Positions 44,812 through 51,992 of a DNA stretch of 64,000 bases are shown piece by piece; positions within the stretch are counted from its first letter, which is position 1, and every line of letters begins with the position of its first letter. The stretch is from positions 868,001 to 932,000 of the forward strand of contig NZ_CP045651.1 of the NCBI RefSeq assembly GCF_009557455.1, in the 5' to 3' direction. This stretch comes from Alistipes sp. dk3624. GTDB lineage: Bacteria; Bacteroidota; Bacteroidia; Bacteroidales; Rikenellaceae. A program made the translations under genes and the position numbers. Below the pieces are notes generated by a model. The model saw only the letters and a list, made by a program, of their open reading frames with translations. It was not told the origin of the DNA and searched no databases.

Positions 44812-45687
44812 ATGGGAGATGCGGTCAGCCATACGTTCCGGCAAATGCAGAACGGAACGGGTCTGTTCTACGGATGGTTCGAAGCGATGCACAGCCGGTT
44901 CGACCTGTTGACGGTCGGCCCGACTGAAAATGAAGCTGCAGCATTGTGCCGCGACATCGCCGCGGAGATCCGGAGGATCGAGAACCGCCTGAACCGGTTC
45001 GACGAAGCGAGCGACGTGTGGCAGATCAATCAGAACACGTTCTATGACAAATGCCCGGCCGATCCGGAGTTGCTCGGGATTTTCGCCGATGCGCTGCGTT
45101 ACCGCGAAATGACCGGCGGGGCGTTCGATATTGCGATCCAAACGCCGGAATACTTGCCGGGGGAGTCTTGTTTCGCGGTCGACCCCGCCTGCGAAGCGGT
45201 CGTCAAACTGCGTCCGGACGCAATTTTCGATTTCGGGGGATACGGCAAGGGATACGCATTGCAACAGGCTCTCGGCATGTTGAAAAACGCCGGAATCACG
45301 ACCGCGTTGGTCAATTTCGGCAATAGTTCGGTCTGCGGGATCGGCTGCCACCCGTCCGGCGACAGTTGGCAGGTCGGCGTAGAGAACCCGTTACGGCGCG
45401 GCGAGAACATGACCTTCTTCGGACTGAACGACCTCTGCCTCTCCTCGTCGGGCAACCTGCCGTCGAACCGCGGACATATCCGTTCGCCGCGAACCGGAAA
45501 ACCGGTCACCGACAACCGGATCGTCTCGGTAGCGGCTCCGTCCGCCCTCGACAGCGAGGTGCTCTCCACCGCGTTGTTCGTCGCCGATGCCGCACAGCGG
45601 CAGACCGTCCTGCGGCATTTCGCGCTCGCGCGCGTCGCCGAGATGGATTTCACGACCGCCGGTCACACGACCCGCGAAGCGGTCTGA
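44812..45687 (+). CDS. apbE: FAD:protein FMN transferase (ApbE family)
   Basis: The 291-residue protein shows ApbE motifs: EIRRIENRLNRFDEASDVWQIN near the N-terminus, FDFGGYGKGYALQQAL (flavin-binding signature), SSGNLPSNRGHIRSPRTGKP and ALDSEVLSTALFV with the metal-ligand residues. ApbE attaches FMN to threonine of exported or membrane flavoproteins. Unlike many Bacteroidales copies, no signal peptide or lipobox is visible, and an alternative start at the inner Met near 44887 (MHSRFDLL) is possible. It closes the plus-strand run that began with the DUF1080 gene; its target flavoprotein is not in the window. Confidence 0.85.
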   Translation: MGDAVSHTFRQMQNGTGLFYGWFEAMHSRFDLLTVGPTENEAAALCRDIAAEIRRIENRLNRFDEASDVWQINQNTFYDKCPADPELLGIFADALRYREMTGGAFDIAIQTPEYLPGESCFAVDPACEAVVKLRPDAIFDFGGYGKGYALQQALGMLKNAGITTALVNFGNSSVCGIGCHPSGDSWQVGVENPLRRGENMTFFGLNDLCLSSSGNLPSNRGHIRSPRTGKPVTDNRIVSVAAPSALDSEVLSTALFVADAAQRQTVLRHFALARVAEMDFTTAGHTTREAV

Positions 45688-45720
45688 ATTCGCCGTTCCA
45701 TAATTCACACGAATTCGCGC

Positions 45721-45757
45721 AAGTCCCGACGGCATCGTTCCACCGGGACTTTATTTT
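45721..45757 (+). terminator. Terminator after apbE
   Basis: AAGTCCCG (45721-45728) pairs with CGGGACTT (45744-45751), followed by TTATTTT. It separates the 3-keto-glycoside/ApbE transcript from the pentose phosphate operon. Confidence 0.78.
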
Positions 45758-45883
45758 GCTATCGAATTGAGAATCCGCCGTTTTTTCTGAAAGATCAGAA
45801 GGTTTGATCCGAAAAAAGTATGATATTTGTATAGAAACGCTATGCGGCCGCAAGGCTTCGCAAATTCAAAACTCACGAAAACT

Positions 45884-47371
45884 ATGGAAAAAACGGATAT
45901 CGGACTGATCGGCCTGGCCGTAATGGGTGAAAACCTCGCGCTGAACATGGAAAGCAAAGGATTCAGCGTGTCGGTCTACAACCGGACGGCGCCGGGCGAA
46001 AAAGGCGTCGTCGACCGTTTCGTCGCAGGACGCGGCAACGGGAAACGGTTCACGGGCACGCACTCGATTCGCGAGTTGGTCGGATCGGTCAGGCGTCCGC
46101 GCCGGATCATGATGATGGTGCGGGCCGGGGAAGCGGTCGACGAACTGATCGCGCAATTGACGCCGCTGATGGAACCGGGAGACGTAATTATCGACGGAGG
46201 CAACTCCGCCTTTCAGGATACGGCCCGGCGCGTGAAAGAGGTCGAAAACCGGGGACTGTATTTCGTCGGAGCGGGGATCTCCGGCGGGGAGGAAGGGGCC
46301 CTGCACGGCCCGTCGATCATGCCGGGAGGTACGCCGGAAGCATGGCCGCTGGTCAAAGACGTATTGCAGGGCATCGCCGCGAAGCTGGACGACGGCACCC
46401 CGTGCTGCGAATGGATCGGCAGCGGCGGAGCCGGGCACTTCGTCAAAACGGTGCATAACGGCATCGAGTACGGCGATATGCAGCTAATCGCGGAGGCTTA
46501 CGCACTGCTGAAAAACAGCTTGCAGCTCGATCCCGAAACGATGCACCGCGTATTCGCCGAATGGAACCGAGGCGAACTGAACAGCTTTCTGATCGAAATC
46601 ACCGCCCGGATCGTCCATTTTAAAGACCCGAAAGGAGGCTATCTGATCGACCGCATACTCGACGTGGCGGGACAGAAAGGCACCGGCAAGTGGAGCGTCG
46701 TCACGGCTGTCGACGAAAACGACCCGCTCACGCTGATTACCGAAGCGGTCTACGCGCGGCTGATCTCGTCGATGAAAGAAGCGCGGATCACGGCGAGCGG
46801 GCTCTATCCGGACGCGCGTACCGACCTCAACGCGATGACCGGCCGCGAACCGGACGACGAGAAAGCCGTCCAGGCGGAAGCGATACGCGACGCGCTGTAT
46901 GCCGCCAAGCTGATCTCTTATGCGCAGGGATTCTCGCTGATGCAACGCGCTTCGGCCCATTACCGGTGGGATCTCGACTGCGGCACGATCGCCCGGATCT
47001 GGCGCAAGGGATGCATCATCCGTTCGGCGTTCCTCGAAAAGATCACCGAAGCCTACGACCGAAACCCGCTGCTCGAAAACCTGCTTTTCGACGACTTTTT
47101 CCGCGACAAAATCACCGCCGCGCTGCCCGCATGGCGCAGCGTCGTCGCAGCGGGGGCTCTCGGCGGAACGGCGCTGCCGTGCATGGGCTCGGCGCTCAGC
47201 TATTTCGACGGCCTGCGGACGGCCGACTCGCCGGCCAGCCTGATCCAGGCGCAGCGCGACTACTTCGGCGCGCACACCTTCGAACGCACCGACGCGCCGC
47301 GCGGGGAGTTTTTCCACAACGACTGGACCGGCCGGGGCGGCAAGACCTCGTCGGGCAGTTACAACGTATAG
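45884..47371 (+). CDS. gnd: 6-phosphogluconate dehydrogenase (decarboxylating)
   Basis: The 495-residue enzyme has the N-terminal Rossmann motif IGLIGLAVMGENLALNMESKG, the substrate-binding block GGNSAFQDT and GGEEGALHGPSIMPGG, the catalytic Lys region GHFVKTVHNGIEYGDMQLIAEAY and the C-terminal GTALPCMGSALSYFDGLR. It converts 6-phosphogluconate to ribulose-5-phosphate with CO2 release. I start at MEKTDIGLIG (45884); the upstream 19 codons do not belong to the fold. First gene of gnd-zwf-pgl. Confidence 0.96.
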   Translation: MEKTDIGLIGLAVMGENLALNMESKGFSVSVYNRTAPGEKGVVDRFVAGRGNGKRFTGTHSIRELVGSVRRPRRIMMMVRAGEAVDELIAQLTPLMEPGDVIIDGGNSAFQDTARRVKEVENRGLYFVGAGISGGEEGALHGPSIMPGGTPEAWPLVKDVLQGIAAKLDDGTPCCEWIGSGGAGHFVKTVHNGIEYGDMQLIAEAYALLKNSLQLDPETMHRVFAEWNRGELNSFLIEITARIVHFKDPKGGYLIDRILDVAGQKGTGKWSVVTAVDENDPLTLITEAVYARLISSMKEARITASGLYPDARTDLNAMTGREPDDEKAVQAEAIRDALYAAKLISYAQGFSLMQRASAHYRWDLDCGTIARIWRKGCIIRSAFLEKITEAYDRNPLLENLLFDDFFRDKITAALPAWRSVVAAGALGGTALPCMGSALSYFDGLRTADSPASLIQAQRDYFGAHTFERTDAPRGEFFHNDWTGRGGKTSSGSYNV

Positions 47372-47382
47372 CACAAGACACT

Positions 47383-48903
47383 ATGAAAAAAGCGGATAAC
47401 CAACTACTCGTCATCTTCGGGGCATCGGGCGACCTGACCCGGCGCAAGCTGATGCCGTCGCTGTTCGAACTCTACGTGCGGGGGCTGTTGCCGAAACGGT
47501 TCGCGATCCTGGGCGCCTCGCGCAGCGAATATACCGACGACACGTTCCGGCAGCAGCAGCGCGAAGGCATCCGCCGGAGCGCCAAAGGCGCGTCGTACGA
47601 CGACGGACAGATCGACGAATTTCTCCGGATGATTCATTACGTCAGTTTCGAACCGACCGAATACGCCACTTACGGCAACCTGAAAAACCGCATCGGCGAA
47701 CTGCTGGAAACGCTCGGCTCGCCCGACCGGGTCGTCTATTACCTGGCCACGCCGCCGGTACTGTACGAAACGATCCCGGCCGGACTGAAAGAAGCCGGGC
47801 TGAACGTCGCCGCAACGAAAAAAGGATGGCGACGGATCGTTGTCGAAAAGCCGTTCGGCACCGACCTCGAATCGGCGCGCCGGCTCAGCGAACTGCTGCG
47901 CGGGGTATTCGAAGAAAACGGAATCTACCGGATCGACCACTATCTCGGCAAAGAGACGGTGCAAAACATCCTGGTGCTGCGTTTCTCGAACGGCATTTTC
48001 GAGCCGCTGTGGAACCGCAACTACATCGACTACGTCGAGATCAGCGCGACCGAAACCCTCGGCGTCGAAAACCGGGGCCCGTATTACGAAAGCGCCGGAG
48101 CGCTGCGCGACATGATCCAGAACCACCTGCTGCAGTTGATGGCTTTCGTCGCGATGGAGCCGCCGGCCGTTTTCGAACCGGAACCGATCCGCAACGAGAT
48201 CGTCAAAGTGTTCCGCGCCATCCGCCGTTACACGCCGGCCGAAATCGGGCGCAACGTGCTGCGGGCTCAATACACCGGATGCGAAATCGACGGGCAATAC
48301 GTCCCGGGATACCGCGAAGAGAAAAACGTCGCTCCGGATTCGACGACCGAGACTTTCGTGGCGATGAAACTCTTTATCGACAACTGGCGCTGGGGCGGCG
48401 TACCGTTCCTGTTCCATACCGGCAAACGGCTGTCGAAAAAACAGTCCGAAGTCGTGATCCACTTCAAATCGACGCCGACGCAACTCTTTTCGGGCCAGTG
48501 CTCCGGGCGTTCGTGCAACAAGCTCACGCTGCGTATCCAGCCCGACGAGAGCATCTCGCTGAAATTCGGACTGAAAATGCCCGGCGCGGGACTGAGCGTA
48601 CGGCAGGTCAGCATGGATTTCCGCTACGACTCGCTGTCGTCGGACTACCTGCCCGACGCTTACGAACGGCTGCTGTTGGACGTGATGCTCGGCGACTCGA
48701 CGCTGTACGCCCGCCGCGACTCGCTCGAAGCGAGCTGGCAGTTCATTGACCCGATCCTGCGGGCCTGGAAGCAAAACCCGCAGCGGGGCCTGCTGACCTA
48801 TCCGGTGCTGACCGAAGGGCCCGACCCGCAGCAACTGCTCGAAGACGGCAACGACCGGCCGGATGAGAATTGTACCCTGGACGAATCCATTTTTCAGGAA
48901 TAA
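47383..48903 (+). CDS. zwf: Glucose-6-phosphate 1-dehydrogenase
   Basis: The 506-residue enzyme has the coenzyme motif VIFGASGDLTRRKLMPSL and the active-site signature YRIDHYLGKETVQN with its catalytic His. RRIVVEKPFGTDLESARRL and KRLSKKQSEVVIHFK are also typical. It oxidises glucose-6-phosphate to 6-phosphogluconolactone. The ATG at 47383 lies 11 nt after gnd; the longer open frame would sit inside gnd. Confidence 0.96.
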   Translation: MKKADNQLLVIFGASGDLTRRKLMPSLFELYVRGLLPKRFAILGASRSEYTDDTFRQQQREGIRRSAKGASYDDGQIDEFLRMIHYVSFEPTEYATYGNLKNRIGELLETLGSPDRVVYYLATPPVLYETIPAGLKEAGLNVAATKKGWRRIVVEKPFGTDLESARRLSELLRGVFEENGIYRIDHYLGKETVQNILVLRFSNGIFEPLWNRNYIDYVEISATETLGVENRGPYYESAGALRDMIQNHLLQLMAFVAMEPPAVFEPEPIRNEIVKVFRAIRRYTPAEIGRNVLRAQYTGCEIDGQYVPGYREEKNVAPDSTTETFVAMKLFIDNWRWGGVPFLFHTGKRLSKKQSEVVIHFKSTPTQLFSGQCSGRSCNKLTLRIQPDESISLKFGLKMPGAGLSVRQVSMDFRYDSLSSDYLPDAYERLLLDVMLGDSTLYARRDSLEASWQFIDPILRAWKQNPQRGLLTYPVLTEGPDPQQLLEDGNDRPDENCTLDESIFQE

Positions 48904-48910
48904 ACACGCT

Positions 48911-49609
48911 ATGGAAATGCTCTCTTTCGACTGCGTGCACGACGCACTGCAGGCAATGACCGAACAACTGGCCGCAGCGGTCCGGCAAAAAACGGACGGT
49001 CCGTTCCACATCGCCCTCTCGGGCGGCGGGACGGCCAAACTGCTGTTCCGGCTCTGGGCGCAGGAATATGTACGGAAAATCGCGTGGTCACGGCTGCGCT
49101 TCTATTGGGTCGACGAACGATGCGTCCCGCCGGACGACCCGGAAAGCAATTTCAAATATGCCGACGAACTGCTGTTTCAAAAGATCGGCATCCCCGACAA
49201 CCACCTGTTCCGGATACGGGGCGAAGAGGATCCCGAACAAGAAGCCCGGCGCTACGCGGCGGCCGTCCGGGCCGAACTGCCGCTACAAGACGGACTGCCG
49301 CGCTTCGATGCGGTCGTCCTCGGCATCGGCGACGACGGCCACACCGCTTCGATCTTCCCGCACACGCCCGGATTACTGACCGACCCGGCCTGTTACGCGG
49401 TATCGCGGCATCCGGTCACCGGTCAGTGGCGGATCACGATGACCGGCCCGCTGATCCTCAACGGGGCGGAACTGCTGTTTCCGGTCATCGGCCCCGGAAA
49501 GGCGGAAATCCTGCAAAAAATAGACGGCCCGCAGGGAGCGGAATATCCCGCGGGGTACATCCTCCGCCGCGCCGAACGGGCGGCGGTCTATACGAACTGT
49601 AAAATATAA
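48911..49609 (+). CDS. pgl: 6-phosphogluconolactonase
   Basis: The 232-residue protein has the DevB/Pgl motifs ALSGGGTAKLLF, FYWVDERCVPPDDPESNFKYADELLF and VLGIGDDGHTASIFPHT. It hydrolyses 6-phosphogluconolactone to 6-phosphogluconate, the step between zwf and gnd. ATG 48911 is 7 nt after the zwf stop. The three genes supply the whole oxidative pentose phosphate branch, giving NADPH that the 5-alpha-reductase and SDRs could use (inference). Confidence 0.94.
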   Translation: MEMLSFDCVHDALQAMTEQLAAAVRQKTDGPFHIALSGGGTAKLLFRLWAQEYVRKIAWSRLRFYWVDERCVPPDDPESNFKYADELLFQKIGIPDNHLFRIRGEEDPEQEARRYAAAVRAELPLQDGLPRFDAVVLGIGDDGHTASIFPHTPGLLTDPACYAVSRHPVTGQWRITMTGPLILNGAELLFPVIGPGKAEILQKIDGPQGAEYPAGYILRRAERAAVYTNCKI

Positions 49610-49642
49610 TCCCGCGCGCTCCGCCTTCCGGTCATCGTCGGG

Positions 49643-49660
49643 TATTTTTGCGTACCTTTG
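49643..49660 (+). promoter_or_regulatory. Two overlapping -7 type elements before the double ATPase gene
   Basis: TATTTTTG (49643-49650) and TACCTTTG (49653-49660) both fit TAnnTTTG and lie 22-32 nt before the start codon at 49682. No TTTG was found at the proper -33 distance for either. Confidence 0.5.
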
Positions 49661-49681
49661 CGGCGACCAAACCGGAAAACG

Positions 49682-51142
49682 ATGGAACAACCGATCATAG
49701 CACTGCAAAACGGAGTCGTCCGCGACGAAAGCCGGCGGTTCCGCACGCCCGTCAATTTCACGCTCGAAGCCGGGGAGCATATCGCCGTCATGGGGCTCAA
49801 CGGCAGCGGCAAAACGATCCTAATCGAAACGCTGTTGGGCAACCTTTACCTCGCGGAAGGCAAGTTGAACTACGATTTCCGCTCGGACGACAACCGTGCG
49901 TCGCAGCACATCCGCTACATCACATTCCGCGACGCTTACGGCAGCGCCGACGGAGAATACTATTACCAGCAGCGGTGGAACGCCACCGACCGCGAAAGCG
50001 CGCCGCTGGCCTCGGAAATGTTCGACCGCGTGACCTGCGACCCGCTGGAACGCGAACGGATCTTCGACCTGCTCGGCATCCGCGGCATGTTGCAAAAACA
50101 GATCATCCTGCTGTCGAGCGGTGAACTGCGGAAATTCCAGATCGCCAAAATGCTGCTGGCCGCGCCGCGCGTACTGGTCGTCGAAAGCCCGTTCATCGGA
50201 CTGGACGTCGAAGCGCGCCGGACGCTCGAAGAGCTGTTCGTCACGCTGACCCGCCGGTCGGACGTACAAATCGTGCTGTCGGTCTCGTCCCCGGCCGACA
50301 TCCCGTCGTTCGTCACGCACGTCTGCACGGTGGACGGTATGCGGTGCGGCGCGAAGCAGACCCGCGAAACGTTCCTGCGCGACGAACCGTTCTCGCGACG
50401 CCGGGCCGAAATGACCGCCGCTTACGAACGGCAGCCGATCCAACTACCCCCTCCCCTCGCCGAACCGCTGCATTGCGACGAAGTGGTGCGGCTGCGCAAC
50501 GTTACGATCCGCTACGGCGAACGGACGGTGCTCGACTCGGTAAACTGGACAATCCGGGGCGGCGACAAATGGACGCTGACCGGCGCCAACGGCTCCGGCA
50601 AATCGACGCTGCTGAGCCTGATCTGCGCCGACAACCCGCAATCCTACGCCCAGGACATCGTGCTGTTCGGACGGCAACGCGGATCGGGCGAAAGCATCTG
50701 GGATATCAAAAAGCACATCGGCTACGTCTCGCCGGAGATGCACCGCTCGTACATCAAGAATATCCCGGCGATCGACATCGTGGCGTCCGGATTTTTCGAT
50801 TCGATCGGCCTGTACCTGACTCCGAACGACGACCAGCGGGCCGTCTGCGAAGAGTGGCTGAAGACGTTCGAAATGGGCGGACTGCGGGATAAATCGTTCG
50901 TGAAACTGTCGTCGGGCGAACAGCGACTGCTGCTGCTGGCGCGCGCCTTCGTCAAAGACCCCGACCTGCTGATCCTCGACGAACCGTTGCACGGACTCGA
51001 CTGCTACAACAAGGAGCGCGCCCGCGCCGTGATCGAGGCTTTCTGCCGCCGGCCGGACAAGACGATGATCTACGTGACGCACTACGAGCGGGAGCTTCCC
51101 CGGTGCGTGGACAAAAAAATGGTGCTGCAAAAACATGCATAG
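49682..51142 (+). CDS. Tandem ABC ATPase, ModF-like
   Basis: The 486-residue cytoplasmic protein has two ABC domains and no membrane part. Domain 1 has MGLNGSGKTIL, LSSGELRKFQIA and VLVVESPFIGLD (Walker B with Glu-Ser in place of Asp-Glu, so possibly impaired). Domain 2 has TGANGSGKSTLLSLI, LSSGEQRLLLLA and LLILDEPLHGLD, with a switch His in VTHYERELP. This asymmetry and layout match E. coli ModF/PhrA-type proteins, whose role is unclear. There is no transporter gene nearby. ATG 49682 is used; eight upstream codons would overlap the promoter. Confidence 0.83.
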   Translation: MEQPIIALQNGVVRDESRRFRTPVNFTLEAGEHIAVMGLNGSGKTILIETLLGNLYLAEGKLNYDFRSDDNRASQHIRYITFRDAYGSADGEYYYQQRWNATDRESAPLASEMFDRVTCDPLERERIFDLLGIRGMLQKQIILLSSGELRKFQIAKMLLAAPRVLVVESPFIGLDVEARRTLEELFVTLTRRSDVQIVLSVSSPADIPSFVTHVCTVDGMRCGAKQTRETFLRDEPFSRRRAEMTAAYERQPIQLPPPLAEPLHCDEVVRLRNVTIRYGERTVLDSVNWTIRGGDKWTLTGANGSGKSTLLSLICADNPQSYAQDIVLFGRQRGSGESIWDIKKHIGYVSPEMHRSYIKNIPAIDIVASGFFDSIGLYLTPNDDQRAVCEEWLKTFEMGGLRDKSFVKLSSGEQRLLLLARAFVKDPDLLILDEPLHGLDCYNKERARAVIEAFCRRPDKTMIYVTHYERELPRCVDKKMVLQKHA

Positions 51143-51165
51143 CGAACCGGAAGTTCCGAACAACG

Positions 51166-51954
51166 ATGAATACGTATAAACTATACCAGGTCGATGCATT
51201 CGCCGAAAAGTTATTCACGGGCAACCCGGCGGCCGTCTGCCCGCTGGACAGTTGGATAAGCGACGACCTCTTGCAGAAAATCGCGATGGAAAACAACCTC
51301 GCCGAAACGGCCTTTTACGTCGGCCGGGGCGACCGGTACGAAATCAGATGGTTTACGCCGAACACCGAGGTAGACCTGTGCGGTCACGCCACGTTGGCGG
51401 CGGCCCACGTCCTGTTCGAATACGAAGATCGGCGAGAAACCCCGATCCGTTTCTACTCGCCCCGGAGCGGGGAATTGCAGGTGAGCAAAAAACCGGACGG
51501 CCTGACGCTGGACTTTCCGGCCGACGAACCGCACGAAGTTCCGGTTTCGGACGAACTCCTGAACTGCTTCGATAAAAAACCGGTCGGGACCTATAAAGGA
51601 AGAACCGATTACATGCTGGTTTTCGCGAACGAAGCCGATGTCGCCAACATCGAACCGCGATTGGAATCCATCGCAAAATTGAAAGCCCGGGGGGTCATCG
51701 TTACGGCAAAAGGCGAAAAGGCGGATTTCGTATCCCGTTTTTTCGCTCCGCAATCGGGAGTCGCCGAAGATCCCGTCACCGGATCGGCGCACACGACCCT
51801 CGCCCCGTACTGGGCCGCAAAGTACGGCAAAACCGAACTGTCGGCGATACAACTGTCCGCCCGGAAAGGTTACTTACGGTGCAGAGTCCTCGGCGAAAGG
51901 GTCGAAATCAGCGGCCGGGCCGAACTCTATCTCAAAGGCGAAATCTACATCTGA
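51166..51954 (+). CDS. PhzF family epimerase/isomerase
   Basis: The 262-residue protein is a two-lobed PhzF fold. YQVDAFAEKLFTGNPAAVCPL and ENNLAETAFYV (the catalytic glutamate) lie in the first lobe, with TEVDLCGHATLAAAHVLF. FFAPQSGVAEDPVTGSAHTTLAPYW, the mirrored glycine motif, is in the second. Most PhzF proteins outside phenazine makers are isomerases of unknown substrate, and no phenazine gene is present. It starts 23 nt after the double ATPase and is likely co-transcribed. Confidence 0.92.
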   Translation: MNTYKLYQVDAFAEKLFTGNPAAVCPLDSWISDDLLQKIAMENNLAETAFYVGRGDRYEIRWFTPNTEVDLCGHATLAAAHVLFEYEDRRETPIRFYSPRSGELQVSKKPDGLTLDFPADEPHEVPVSDELLNCFDKKPVGTYKGRTDYMLVFANEADVANIEPRLESIAKLKARGVIVTAKGEKADFVSRFFAPQSGVAEDPVTGSAHTTLAPYWAAKYGKTELSAIQLSARKGYLRCRVLGERVEISGRAELYLKGEIYI

Positions 51955-51992
51955 CGCTTCCCGGCCCGTTCCCGGCCTCTTTATCCTTCCGG

